NCBI RefSeq assembly: GCF_014635825.1
Contig: NZ_BMDO01000005.1
Location: forward strand, 62,001 to 126,000
Direction of reading: 5' to 3'
DNA: 64,000 nucleotides
Origin: Mucilaginibacter galii
GTDB taxonomy: Bacteria > Bacteroidota > Bacteroidia > Sphingobacteriales > Sphingobacteriaceae
The translations under genes and the position numbers were made by a program. Within the stretch, counting starts at the first letter, position 1. The number at the start of each line of letters is the position of its first letter. Shown here one piece after another: positions 16,638 to 24,462 of the stretch. The notes under the pieces are model-generated. The model was not told the DNA's origin. It did no database searches and was given only the letters and a program-made list of their open reading frames with translations.

Positions 16638-17054
16638 ATGAAACGAATTGACGCTTACCTCTTTTTCGAAAACAATTGTCGCGAGGCCATGACTTACTAT
16701 CAGCAAGTTTTAGGCGGCGAACTTAACCTGACAATCGTAGGCGAATCGCCTGTGGCCGAACAGCTGCCACCTGAAATGAAAGATAATGTTTTACACGGTA
16801 AGCTCATTAACGACAATGTGGTACTCATGGCTTCCGATAACTGCATGGGTGCTCCGCTCGATAAAGGCAGAAATTTCAGCTTATCGTTAAGTTGTAGCAA
16901 CGAAGAAGAAGTACATTCACTTTACGCTAAATTAGCAGACAGTGGCGAGGCCGTTAGTCCACCGAAGACTGAGTTTTGGGGCGATGTTTTTGGAATGCTG
17001 GTTGATAAATTTGGCATAAGCTGGATGTTAAACTACCGCCCCGAAAAGCAATAG
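16638..17054 (+). CDS. VOC family protein (PhnB/glyoxalase-like)
   Basis: 138 residues, a complete PhnB-type vicinal oxygen chelate fold: DAYLFFENNCREAMTYYQQVLGGEL opens the first beta-alpha-beta-beta-beta unit and WGDVFGMLVDKFGISWMLNY closes the second. PhnB-like family members often lack a known reaction. It is followed after 67 bases by the DoxX gene. Divergent from a GlxA-type regulator. Confidence 0.88.
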   Translation: MKRIDAYLFFENNCREAMTYYQQVLGGELNLTIVGESPVAEQLPPEMKDNVLHGKLINDNVVLMASDNCMGAPLDKGRNFSLSLSCSNEEEVHSLYAKLADSGEAVSPPKTEFWGDVFGMLVDKFGISWMLNYRPEKQ

Positions 17055-17121
17055 TTTCTATTGATGACAACATTGCTTTCAATAGAAATAAACTATACAT
17101 TATTGTTAACACACTGAACTT

Positions 17122-17559
17122 ATGAAACGGATAAATATTGTTTACTGGATTCTTACCGGCTTGTTTGCCTTCGTGATGTCTGGCTCGGCTATCCCTGATG
17201 TATTGATGTTGGATATGGCCAAGCAGGGCTTCAAAGAACTCCAAATGCCGGCATATTTACTTCCGTTTGTTGGCATTGCCAAAATGCTGGGTGTGGTTGC
17301 CATTTTAATACCAGGCAATCCACGGCTTAAAGAATGGGCGTATGCCGGATTAATTTTTGATTTATTTGGTGCCACTTATGCTATAGCAGCTTCGGGTAAA
17401 ACGCCAGAAAACTGGGCACCCATCATCCTCTTTATTGCATTAGGCTTTGGCTCTTATATCTATTATCACAAAAAACTGAAAGTCGACGCATTAAGCTTAA
17501 TTAATCAAAAATTGACCGGCCAGTCAACTCCCGGAGCGTTAAAAACATCCTGGACCTAA
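17122..17559 (+). CDS. DoxX family membrane protein
   Basis: 145 residues with four predicted membrane helices (about 5-22, 48-65, 72-92, 98-115). IVYWILTGLFAFVMSGSAIPDV and GIAKMLGVVAILIPGNPRLKEWAYAGL are typical of the DoxX-like group next to VOC and GyrI-like genes in Bacteroidota. Function is unclear (redox or stress related in some bacteria). Its stop is two bases before the next start codon, so it is translationally linked to the GyrI-like gene. Confidence 0.85.
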   Translation: MKRINIVYWILTGLFAFVMSGSAIPDVLMLDMAKQGFKELQMPAYLLPFVGIAKMLGVVAILIPGNPRLKEWAYAGLIFDLFGATYAIAASGKTPENWAPIILFIALGFGSYIYYHKKLKVDALSLINQKLTGQSTPGALKTSWT

Positions 17560-17561
17560 AC

Positions 17562-18143
17562 ATGGAAACGGTTGCCAACATAGTGCCTTTATTGCAAAGC
17601 GGTTGTGCGCAGCCCTATGTTGCCGTATATGTTGAAAACCCCGATCAGGAGATTAATCTTGCACTGGTCATTAGCGAGCTAAAGGACTGGCTTACCCTCA
17701 AAGGAATCAAAATTGCCGGTCCGTTGTTCTACCGCTACTACACCACTTCATGCAGTGTAGCTCACCCACATAGCATTGCAGTTGGTTATCCCGTTGCAAC
17801 CGAAGTGCAGGGAAATCAACGCATACTTACAGGCTGCATCCCTCAGGGCACCTTTGCCACACTAACCCATTGCGGGCAACCCGGCGCCTTGCAGTACACT
17901 TTTGAGGCTCTGCAATGTTGGGCCAGTGAACAGGATATTGAGTGGCAATACAAGCATCATAACGGCGTACAGGTTTTGGCAGGCTGCTTTGAGTTCTACC
18001 TTACCGATCCGGCTGATATTGAAGATATCAACCAATGCCGTACGGCGCTTGCCGTGTTAATTGCCCCGCAACTTCCGGTTAGTTTTAAGACCGCTGTTTA
18101 TGGGCAAGTGCGTATCTTTGCTGCATGTTTGAGGTATTCCTGA
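17562..18143 (+). CDS. GyrI-like / AraC effector-binding domain protein
   Basis: 193 residues. Two SHS2-like repeats of a GyrI-like small-molecule-binding fold are visible: an IKIAGPLFYRYYT stretch, a central CIPQGTFATLTHCGQPGALQYTFEAL, the usual barrier motif of this family, and a C-terminal FEFYLTDPADIED. No DNA-binding domain is present, so it is a stand-alone ligand-binding module. Its 3' end overlaps the next gene by 19 bases in another frame. Confidence 0.75.
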   Translation: METVANIVPLLQSGCAQPYVAVYVENPDQEINLALVISELKDWLTLKGIKIAGPLFYRYYTTSCSVAHPHSIAVGYPVATEVQGNQRILTGCIPQGTFATLTHCGQPGALQYTFEALQCWASEQDIEWQYKHHNGVQVLAGCFEFYLTDPADIEDINQCRTALAVLIAPQLPVSFKTAVYGQVRIFAACLRYS

Positions 18144-19312
18144 AAAAAGGTAAAGAAAAAGCGGTGCTGCAGCGCCATCCCTGGGTGTTTTCGGGCGCTA
18201 TTGAGCGTGTGAAAGGCAAACCCGCCAATGGCGATATTGTGAAGTTACTGGATGCTCAAAGCCGCTTTATGGCTTACGGTTTCTATAACGATCAATCGCG
18301 CGTAGCCCTGCGTTTATTAGAGTGGGATGAAACCGTAGCTGTTGATGAAAACTGGTTTCGCCAAAAGGTAGCCACATCCGTAGAAGGCCGCGGCTATGTA
18401 TTACGCGCTGAAACTACTAATACCTGCCGTTTAATCTTTAGCGAGGCCGATTACCTGCCGGGGTTAATTGTGGATAAATACGCCGATTACCTTTCGGTAC
18501 AGATCTTAACGTCTGGCATTCAAAACAACATAGCCGTTATTATTGACGAATTGCAGCGTTTGTTGCAACCTAAGGGTATTTACGATAAAAGTGATGCCTC
18601 CTCTCGTGCGCATGAAGGTTTGGAAACTGCCAACGAAGTATTGGCCGGTAGTCCGCCTCCAGAACTGGTTTATGTGAAAGAGAATGGTATTACCTACGGT
18701 ATCAACATAGCCGAGGGACAAAAGTCGGGCTTTTATTGCGACCAGCGCGATAACCGCCATTTACTGGCTGCTTACGTGCAGGACAAAAAAGTGCTCGATT
18801 GCTTTAGCTATACTGGTGGCTTTACGCTCAACAGCCTGCAACAAGGCGCTGCCTCGGTGGTAAGTGTTGATAGCTCGGCTCTGGCTATTGAAACCATGCG
18901 GCAAAACATTGAGCTTAACGGCTTTGATGCCGCCAAGCACACCGCGGTACAAAGCGATGTTAACAAGCAATTGCGCAGGTTTAAAGAAGAAGGCCAAACC
19001 TTTGATGTCATCGTGCTCGATCCACCTAAGTATGCACCATCACGCTCTGCCTTAGACCGCGCTTCCCGCGCTTATAAAGACCTTAACCGTATAGCTATGC
19101 TCCTGCTCAATAAAGGCGGCCTGCTGGCTACCTTTTCCTGCTCGGGCGCTATGGATATAGATAATTTTAAACAAGTACTGGCCTGGGCCGCTTTAGATGC
19201 CGGTAAGCAGGTACAGTTCATTAACCAGTTTTGCCAGCCCGAAGACCACCCTGTGCGTTCCTCTTTCCCCGAAGGAGAGTACTTGAAGGGTTTGTTGTGC
19301 AGGGTTTATTAG
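18125..19312 (+). CDS. Class I SAM-dependent rRNA methyltransferase (RlmI-like)
   Basis: 395 residues. N-terminal PUA domain (MFEVFLKKGKEKAVLQRHPW, VFSGAI), a middle EEHEE-type subdomain, and a C-terminal Rossmann methyltransferase with motif I VLDCFSYTGGFTLNSLQQGA and motif IV DVIVLDPPKYAPS. The final FSCSGAMD and EGEYLKGLLCRVY are typical of RlmI/YccW 23S rRNA m5C methyltransferases. I accept the ATG at 18125 because the PUA sequence starts there, although it overlaps the previous gene by 19 bases. Confidence 0.92.
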   Translation: MFEVFLKKGKEKAVLQRHPWVFSGAIERVKGKPANGDIVKLLDAQSRFMAYGFYNDQSRVALRLLEWDETVAVDENWFRQKVATSVEGRGYVLRAETTNTCRLIFSEADYLPGLIVDKYADYLSVQILTSGIQNNIAVIIDELQRLLQPKGIYDKSDASSRAHEGLETANEVLAGSPPPELVYVKENGITYGINIAEGQKSGFYCDQRDNRHLLAAYVQDKKVLDCFSYTGGFTLNSLQQGAASVVSVDSSALAIETMRQNIELNGFDAAKHTAVQSDVNKQLRRFKEEGQTFDVIVLDPPKYAPSRSALDRASRAYKDLNRIAMLLLNKGGLLATFSCSGAMDIDNFKQVLAWAALDAGKQVQFINQFCQPEDHPVRSSFPEGEYLKGLLCRVY

Positions 19313-19357
19313 CTTTTGGGGAGGGCTTTTTGGAACGCTGCTTTTGAACGCTGCCTA

Positions 19358-19404
19358 AACCCCTCCCTTCCATCGCTCTTCCGGCCGCCCCCCAGGGAGG
19401 AAAC
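19358..19404. repeat. CCCTCCC-type REP, interrupted copy
   Basis: AACCCCTCCC, then an unrelated stretch containing TTCCATCGCTCTTCCGGCCG, then CCCCCCAGGGAGGAAAC. Compared with the copies at 19933 and 20057 the centre is replaced. The preceding stretch carries a GAACGCTGC direct duplication. Confidence 0.6.
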
Positions 19405-19444
19405 TTTTTTAATTACTACTAAATCATCTTGCAAGTGCAGTTAA

Positions 19445-19473
19445 TTCCCTCCCTGGGGAGGGCAGGGAGGGGT
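19445..19473. repeat. CCCTCCC-type REP, reverse orientation, immediately before the DUF559 gene
   Basis: TTCCCTCCCTGGGGAGGGC followed by AGGGAGGGG. It is the reverse complement of the 19933 copy with small changes, and its GGAGGGG lies within ten bases of the ATG at 19480, where it could double as a ribosome binding site. Confidence 0.75.
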
Positions 19474-19479
19474 AAAACC

Positions 19480-19920
19480 ATGCAAGTTTTAAATCACATG
19501 CCTAAGTTTATTCCCTACAATCCTGCACTCAAGCCATTGGCCCGCAAACTCCGCCAGAATATGACTTTTGGGGAAACACTATTGTGGAATGAACTTAAAC
19601 AAGACAAATTCTTTGGGTTCGACTTTGACCGTCAGCGTTGCCTGGATAATTACATTGTTGATTTTTATTGTAAAGACCTCATGCTGGCCATTGAGATAGA
19701 TGGACTATCGCACCACCATGATGAGAGCTTTAAAAAAGATGAAATAAGACAACTGAGATTGGAAAGCTTAGGCGTTCAATTTATCCGCTTTAGCGAGGCA
19801 GAGGTAAAGCGGGGCATGCTTAATGTATTGCGCACAATTTCAACTACTATAATTGAGTTGATTAAGGCTGATAATAGTATTAAGCTGCCGGTTAATTTTG
19901 ACTTGTCGTTGCTGGATTAA
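19480..19920 (+). CDS. DUF559 (Vsr/restriction-endonuclease-like fold) protein
   Basis: 146 residues from the ATG at 19480; a start at 19498 (MPKFIPYNPALKPLARKLRQ) is nearly as likely. An upstream TTG in frame would add residues read from the repeat and is rejected. DUF559 signature: LRQNMTFGETLLWNELK, FGFDFDRQRCLDNYIVDFYC with the catalytic-type Asp of the PD-(D/E)xK fold, and LAIEIDGLSHHHDESFKKDE, then GVQFIRFSEAEV. The proteins resemble very-short-patch repair nucleases, but no activity is established. The gene is enclosed by pairs of CCCTCCC repeats, suggesting a small mobile or selfish cassette. Confidence 0.85.
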   Translation: MQVLNHMPKFIPYNPALKPLARKLRQNMTFGETLLWNELKQDKFFGFDFDRQRCLDNYIVDFYCKDLMLAIEIDGLSHHHDESFKKDEIRQLRLESLGVQFIRFSEAEVKRGMLNVLRTISTTIIELIKADNSIKLPVNFDLSLLD

Positions 19921-19932
19921 GCAGCTGGCTAA

Positions 19933-19963
19933 ACCCCTCCCTGCCCTCCCCAAGGAGGGAACT
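19933..19963. repeat. CCCTCCC-type REP, forward orientation
   Basis: ACCCCTCCCTGCCCTCCCC then AAGGAGGGAACT, 12 bases after the DUF559 stop. It forms an imperfect CCCTCCC/GGGAGGG hairpin and may end transcription. Confidence 0.75.
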
Positions 19964-19973
19964 TTAGCTGCAT

Positions 19974-20058
19974 CTTCGTCTCTTAAATTATTTAAAGAGT
20001 GGGGCCGTTAGAAAGAGCTGCAGATGGGAATCTTAGCTAAACCTTCGTCTCTTAAATT
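19974..20058. repeat. 16-bp direct repeat pair CTTCGTCTCTTAAATT
   Basis: Exact copies at 19974-19989 and 20043-20058, 69 bases apart, between the two CCCTCCC repeats downstream of the DUF559 gene. It may be a duplication scar from insertion or a repeat unit boundary. Confidence 0.7.
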
Positions 20059-20086
20059 CCCTCCCTCGGGAGGGCAGGGAGGGGTT
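20057..20086. repeat. CCCTCCC-type REP, reverse orientation
   Basis: TTCCCTCCCTCGGGAGGGC followed by AGGGAGGGGTT, the outer right member of the four-repeat arrangement (forward, reverse, gene, forward, reverse) around the DUF559 gene. Confidence 0.75.
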
Positions 20087-20142
20087 TACCAAATATTGTA
20101 TACCTCCCTAACTTTCGAGAGAGTATTAGAAAATCAAAAGTA

Positions 20143-20919
20143 TTACTTCACTACATCCTTATTCACAACCACCTTTTTTTCGCGCTTTGAGCGCATTTTC
20201 AAGTTTAATAGCTCTACCAGGATGGCGAAGGCCATAGAGAAGTAAATGTATCCTTTAGGAATTTCCTGGTTGAAAGATTCGGCTAATAATGATACACCGA
20301 TCAGCAACAGGAAGCTTAGGGCAAGCATCTTTACAGTTGGGCGCTTATTTACAAAATTGGCAATAGGGCCGGCAGCCCACATCATGATAATTACCGAAAT
20401 TATTACGGCACCTATCATCACTTCCACATGGTCGGCCAGGCCAACGGCGGTAATTACCGAATCTAAAGAGAAAACGATATCCAGTATCATGATCTGCACA
20501 ATGGTTCCCCAAAAAGAATGAGGCTTGGCATCGCCACCACCTTCGTCATCATGATCAATATTCTCATGTATTTCGTGGCTGCTTTTATAGATCAGGAACA
20601 AACCGCCCACCAGCAAAATAAGATCGCGCCCCGATAAGGCTAAACGCTCTACCCATTCGGGGTTAGTAATATTTACAAAGTCGGCCAGGTTAATGAAGGG
20701 TTTGGTAAGCTTCATGATCCAGCTTATGGATAGCAGCAACAAAATACGGGTTAACATCGCACCAGCCAAACCCAGCTTACGGGCTTTGCCTTGTTCTTTT
20801 TCAGGCAATTTGCCTGCTTGTATGGATATAAAAATGATATTATCGATACCTAATACAATTTCGAGCAGGGTTAGGGTAGCTAATGATATCCACGCCTCGG
20901 CGCTGGTTAATAATTCCAT
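20143..20919 (-). CDS. TerC family integral membrane protein
   Basis: 258 residues, seven to eight membrane helices. Typical TerC motifs with paired acidic residues in helices: EIVLGIDNIIFISIQAGKLP and DIVFSLDSVITAVGLADH. Family members (TerC, Alx, YkoY) are metal-ion exporters, with Mn2+ export shown for Alx and for Bacillus MeeF/MeeY. A histidine/acid-rich loop (HEIHENIDHDDEGGGDAKPH) lies between helices. Monocistronic. The ATG at 20919 precedes the first helix and fits the family. Confidence 0.9.
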   Translation of the reverse strand: MELLTSAEAWISLATLTLLEIVLGIDNIIFISIQAGKLPEKEQGKARKLGLAGAMLTRILLLLSISWIMKLTKPFINLADFVNITNPEWVERLALSGRDLILLVGGLFLIYKSSHEIHENIDHDDEGGGDAKPHSFWGTIVQIMILDIVFSLDSVITAVGLADHVEVMIGAVIISVIIMMWAAGPIANFVNKRPTVKMLALSFLLLIGVSLLAESFNQEIPKGYIYFSMAFAILVELLNLKMRSKREKKVVVNKDVVK

Positions 20920-20954
20920 GTGGTGAACAAATTTTTTCTTCAGGCTAAAATAAG

Positions 20955-20983
20955 AAAACCCTTGCCGTTATGGCAAAGGTTTT
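20955..20983 (-). terminator. Rho-independent terminator after the adhesin-like gene
   Basis: AAAACC-C-TTGCC and GGCAA-A-GGTTTT form an 11-pair stem with one mismatch and a five-base loop. On the minus strand it is followed by TTTTCTTATTTT. It lies 28 bases after the stop of the gene ending at 21011. Confidence 0.6.
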
Positions 20984-21010
20984 ACAAATCAGTTAAAGGA
21001 GGATTAAATA

Positions 21011-22360
21011 TTAATCAAACTTAACGTTCGCATAAGTTGATTTTATAGTAATCAATTTATCAGTATCACCTTTATTCACTTGTCCTTTAAAGTTGCGGGT
21101 TATGGTATAGCTGCGTGTGCCTTCGGCTGGTGTTGTGGTTAACACCTTTACAGCGCTCTTGTCATAATTAAAGCTTCCGGAAGTGGTGGTAACATCAAAG
21201 TCGTAATCACTTTTTACACCTAAGTTAACAGTGGTGTATACCGCTTTTACATTCACATTCTTACAGTTCTTGTCAAGTTCAGTAATTTTAATTCCATCAC
21301 CGTAAACTGCGGCCAGTTCGCCATAAGATTTTAGCCTGTCAATATTAATGCCGCCATAAGTAACTTTAGCTTTTAATTTATCGGCCGTACCTAAATTTAA
21401 ATTGCCATAGGTTATGCTTACATCGCCGTCGGTCATGCCACTAATTCTGGCGTCGCCGTACACTAACCTTATATCCGGATTAGTTAATTGTTGTGAAGTT
21501 AATGCACCATAAGTTATTTTTAAACTCACTTTACCTGTTAATTCAGGCAGGATAACATTGCCGTAAGTGTTGCTAATTTGAAGCTGATTCTTAGCCGGCA
21601 TATACACTGTATAATTTATTTCGCTTTTGCGTGTATTACTTTTACCACTGCTAAACCAGCTACCCCAAAGGTTATTGCCACTGCTGCTATTTGTACGTTC
21701 AATATTGGTTTTAAAAGAGATGACCGAATTTTCTTTACTATCGGTTACTGAAATATTATCCAGCATCTTTTGGGCATCATCATCTTCATTAGCGTAGGTT
21801 TTAATCTGCACATCTACCTTAACTTCATTTTTAGCCCAGGTATTTACAGTTACCCTGCCATAAGTGTTGCTAATAACCAACTTATCATTACCATCAACCG
21901 AATAGCTTTTGCTGTAGGTTTTGGTTTTCTCTTTAACATCGCCACTTTTAATTTGCTCCTGCAGCTTTTTATCGTCAGAAGTATTAAAATTCAGGTTTAA
22001 GTTATTCAGCCCTTTCAAGCTCTCAGAATTAAAACGCGAGCTAACAAACAACTTTGGATCAACGTTTATACCTAAACCCTTGCTCAGGCCCGATACATCG
22101 TAATCATTGGTGTAAACCCTGACCTGGGTGCTTAACTCTTTGGCCATCTTTTTCAACTCTACCGATTTTTCTTTCAGCTTTTCGGTTTGCAGCTTGCTCA
22201 TTTGCTTCTGCAGGTCGCGCATTTGAGTTTGCAGCTTTTGCATTTGCAGGTCAAACTCCTTTTCGTCTTGCGTTTTATTATTTTGGGCAAAGCTACCTTG
22301 TGCGGTGGCCAGTATGGCACATAGCAAAAGCAGTTTAGGGTTAAATATTTTTAGTTTCAT
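21011..22360 (-). CDS. DUF4097-like putative adhesin with N-terminal coiled coil
   Basis: 449 residues. Signal peptide ending SFAQ (about 25), a coiled coil at about 30-75 (QMQKLQTQMRDLQKQMSKLQ), then from about 165 a repetitive beta region in which short strands repeat with the word TYG: VISNTYGRVTVNTW, QISNTYGNVILPEL, KITYGALTS, VYGDARISG, SITYGNLNLG, KVTYGGINI, AVYGDGIKI. This is a right-handed beta-solenoid-like DUF4097 pattern. It is the last gene of an ECF sigma / anti-sigma operon and overlaps the anti-sigma gene by 20 bases, so it is likely a secreted part of that system. Role unknown. Confidence 0.75.
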   Translation of the reverse strand: MKLKIFNPKLLLLCAILATAQGSFAQNNKTQDEKEFDLQMQKLQTQMRDLQKQMSKLQTEKLKEKSVELKKMAKELSTQVRVYTNDYDVSGLSKGLGINVDPKLFVSSRFNSESLKGLNNLNLNFNTSDDKKLQEQIKSGDVKEKTKTYSKSYSVDGNDKLVISNTYGRVTVNTWAKNEVKVDVQIKTYANEDDDAQKMLDNISVTDSKENSVISFKTNIERTNSSSGNNLWGSWFSSGKSNTRKSEINYTVYMPAKNQLQISNTYGNVILPELTGKVSLKITYGALTSQQLTNPDIRLVYGDARISGMTDGDVSITYGNLNLGTADKLKAKVTYGGINIDRLKSYGELAAVYGDGIKITELDKNCKNVNVKAVYTTVNLGVKSDYDFDVTTTSGSFNYDKSAVKVLTTTPAEGTRSYTITRNFKGQVNKGDTDKLITIKSTYANVKFD

Positions 22361-22910
22361 TTTTTTGTCCGTTTTTAATATCGTTAAACTGTTCTATTAC
22401 CTGTAATTGCTGATTAAGCACCTCGGTTTGTATTTGCAAGTTCCGGATCATTGCACGTAAAACACGTTCCTGGTTAGGGCTGGTAGCCAAATCTTTTTTA
22501 AGTTTTTTGTAAGATGCTTCCATCTTCACAATCTCGCCGCTAAACTCTTCGTAAAGCTGCGGATCGCTCTTGGTCAGTTCTTTTAATTCAGTACGTTTGG
22601 TTTCTATCAGCGAGGTATACTGCACCTGCTGTTTGGCATACTCGGGGTTAATGGAGGCCAGGTTAATACCGGCTGGTTTGCTGGTTTTAAGGTATAAGCC
22701 AAAGCCTACGCCCATAACCACTACTACCATAGCCGCTACCCGCAATACAAAGCCTAACGAAAACGTTTTATCCTCTTTTTTTTTAGGGTTTATCTCAACC
22801 ACGGTGGCGGGCAATTGCTGCTCTATACGGTCCCAAAGGCCGGCACTCGGCTCCAGGTCGTCAAATTCTTCGCGGTTGGCTTTAATAAAATCTTCTAATC
22901 GCTTGCTCAT
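22341..22910 (-). CDS. Anti-sigma factor-like membrane protein
   Basis: 189 residues. Cytoplasmic N-terminal ~50 residues (EDFIKANREEFDDLEPSAGLWDRIEQQLP, a motif frequent in Bacteroidota anti-sigma proteins), a single membrane helix at about 51-70 (FVLRVAAMVVVVMGVGFGLYL) and a helical periplasmic domain with coiled-coil character. Its ATG overlaps the sigma-factor stop in TAATG, so the two are translationally coupled. The assignment rests on position and topology. No zinc-binding ZAS motif is present. Confidence 0.75.
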   Translation of the reverse strand: MSKRLEDFIKANREEFDDLEPSAGLWDRIEQQLPATVVEINPKKKEDKTFSLGFVLRVAAMVVVVMGVGFGLYLKTSKPAGINLASINPEYAKQQVQYTSLIETKRTELKELTKSDPQLYEEFSGEIVKMEASYKKLKKDLATSPNQERVLRAMIRNLQIQTEVLNQQLQVIEQFNDIKNGQKNETKNI

Positions 22911-23467
22911 TATGCTACTCCTTTTATTCTTAACACTTCGCTTAATTTTCTCTTAGCTCTCAAAAACTGTGTTCTAGAGGTGTTTTCTGTAATATTTAAT
23001 ATTTGTCCTATTTCTTCGTGGTCATACCCTTCTAACAGGTATAACGATAATACCACCCGGTAACCCTCGGGCAACAACTGCATGGCCTGTTTTACCTGAT
23101 CCACCTTGTACTGTATTTCCTCATCATCGGCTGGTTCTTCGTCGGCAATGTTTTCCAGCTGCTCGCTTTCCATTTGCACCCAATCCAGTTTGCGCTTGCG
23201 CAGCAAATTTATAGAGCGGTTTACCACAATTTGTTTGAGCCAAAGCCCAAAAGTGGTTTCCTGCCTAAAATCTTTCACCTTTTTAAAGGCATCCAAAAAA
23301 GATTCCTGAAGCACGTCTTCGGCCTCGTCCATGCTATTCAGTATCCTGAACGCTACGTTCAGCATCGCTTTTGAATAAAGGCGATAGAGTTCATAACAGG
23401 CTTTTTTACTTCCCTGCTTGCATTCAACCACCAGTTGATAATGTTTGTCTATGTATAAGGCTTCCAA
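22910..23467 (-). CDS. ECF RNA polymerase sigma factor
   Basis: 185 residues with sigma-70 region 2 (about 25-95: YSKAMLNVAFRILNSMDEAEDVLQESFLDAFKKV) and region 4 (about 120-180: LLPEGYRVVLSLYLLEGYDHEEIGQILNITENTSRTQFLRAKRKL). It heads a three-gene operon with the anti-sigma and adhesin-like genes. ECF factors of this kind usually drive their own operon, released from the membrane anti-sigma on an envelope signal; the signal is unknown. Confidence 0.92.
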   Translation of the reverse strand: MEALYIDKHYQLVVECKQGSKKACYELYRLYSKAMLNVAFRILNSMDEAEDVLQESFLDAFKKVKDFRQETTFGLWLKQIVVNRSINLLRKRKLDWVQMESEQLENIADEEPADDEEIQYKVDQVKQAMQLLPEGYRVVLSLYLLEGYDHEEIGQILNITENTSRTQFLRAKRKLSEVLRIKGVA

Positions 23468-23551
23468 GTTGTGATCAGCTTTCAGGTTAATAGACGCAGC
23501 AAATTTTACAACGTTGCACGTATGCTAAAAATATGTTAAATAATTTGTTTG

Positions 23552-23633
23552 GAAGAGGTGCGGGGGGAAGAAGAGGTGCGAGGTGCGGGGGGAAGAAGAG
23601 GTGCGAGGTACGGGGAGAACGCAGGGGCGAGGA
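23552..23633. repeat. Purine-rich imperfect tandem repeat
   Basis: GAAGAGGTGCG begins at 23552, 23570 and 23595, joined by G-runs and AGGTGCGGGG / AGGTACGGGG words. It is G-rich on the plus strand, located 85-165 bases upstream of the sigma gene. It could form G-quadruplex-like structure, and its words recur in the Pro/Ala linker codons of the LytTR gene at 24813. The rest of the 336-base gap up to 23803 holds the REP at 23689-23781. Confidence 0.6.
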
Positions 23634-23688
23634 TGAGGGATGGGCAAGCACAATTTACAGAATTTAATAAAGGACCCAAAATACCTTT

Positions 23689-23781
23689 GTCATCGAAACG
23701 ATAGTGAGAAATCCTGTTACTCCATGTTTGTTGTATGCTTTGCAGCTTCGAACAAGATCCCTCACTATCGTTCGGGATGAC
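23689..23781. repeat. REP-like imperfect inverted repeat (GATAGTGAG type)
   Basis: Left arm 23689-23718 (GTCATCGAAACGATAGTGAG...) pairs with right arm 23751-23781, whose complement begins GTCATCCCGAACGATAGTGA. The ~30-base arms differ at a few positions. Words of this type are common interspersed repeats in Bacteroidota. It lies just past the end of the NadR-like gene, on the other side of which is a second REP at 24350. Confidence 0.75.
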
Positions 23782-23803
23782 AAGGTTTTGGGTTATCCGA
23801 TGT

Positions 23804-24337
23804 TTACTGCTGCTTCAAAAATCCATCAATGGCCTTCACCGCGGCATCATAGCGGGGTTGGCCTATGCCCGATATTACCACGTAATTAGCCTTTAGTGCT
23901 TGCAGTTCCTGGTGCCATACCTGCATAAAATGTTCGCGTTTGGTTGGAAAGTTACGCAAGGGGTCGTCTTGCCAGGGCAGGTCAATGTTCAGGAGCAAAT
24001 ACAGATCGTAAGGGTGTTTGGGCAAAAGCGCTAATACTTCGGGCGGAGCCTGGCCAAACATTTCGTCGCTCCAAATTTTAATGGTGATGAAGGTGGTATC
24101 GCAAATTAAAAGCTGGTTGGCCTGCGGCATCAGCTCTTTCTCCAATTCCAGCTGACCGTAGAACATGTTAATCTCATCCTGCCACGTACAATCGGCCGTT
24201 AATGCTTCGCAATAGCCCCGGGCAAACTCGGGCACCCAAACTGTTTGGTAATGCTGCGCCAAATAAGCCGACATGGCCGACTTACCCGTGCTTTCGGGCC
24301 CTACGATGGCTATTTTAATGATGTTGCGCTGATTCAT
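23804..24337 (-). CDS. NadR-like ATPase / putative ribosylnicotinamide kinase
   Basis: 177 residues. P-loop GPESTGKS (13-20) is the form found in the NadR nicotinamide riboside kinase domain, with VPEFARGYCEAL and CDTTFITIKIWSDEMFG as the substrate and Walker-B regions and RNFPTKREHFMQVW as the lid. There is no N-terminal nucleotidyltransferase domain, so it is the stand-alone kinase form that phosphorylates nicotinamide riboside in NAD salvage; specificity is inferred. REP-like elements lie on both sides of it. Confidence 0.8.
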   Translation of the reverse strand: MNQRNIIKIAIVGPESTGKSAMSAYLAQHYQTVWVPEFARGYCEALTADCTWQDEINMFYGQLELEKELMPQANQLLICDTTFITIKIWSDEMFGQAPPEVLALLPKHPYDLYLLLNIDLPWQDDPLRNFPTKREHFMQVWHQELQALKANYVVISGIGQPRYDAAVKAIDGFLKQQ

Positions 24338-24349
24338 TTATGTTTATCC

Positions 24350-24435
24350 GTCATTGCGAGGTACGAAGCAATCCCTGCGAGGGCTTTGCGGCGTTTAACC
24401 TCTCGTGCAGAGATTGCTTCGTACCTCCCATGATG
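24350..24435. repeat. REP-like inverted repeat (TCATTGCGAGGTACGAAGCA type)
   Basis: Left arm 24350-24378 (GTCATTGCGAGGTACGAAGC...) and right arm 24407-24435 pair over about 27 bases with a few mismatches around a ~28-base loop. Long, self-complementary interspersed repeats of this sequence type are widespread in Bacteroidota. It lies 12 bases upstream of the NadR-like start codon. Confidence 0.8.
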
Positions 24436-24462
24436 TGTTATTTGTGTCAAAGCAAATATACA

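Noticed and set aside
19429..19479. TTG start giving a 163-residue DUF559 protein
   Set aside because: The extra 17 residues are translated from the CCCTCCC repeat; family members start close to the ATG at 19480 or 19498.
23682..23889. TACCTTTG box and 61-codon frame on the plus strand
   Set aside because: The box lacks a -33 element and the frame runs through the REP and antisense to the NadR-like gene; no product is supported.
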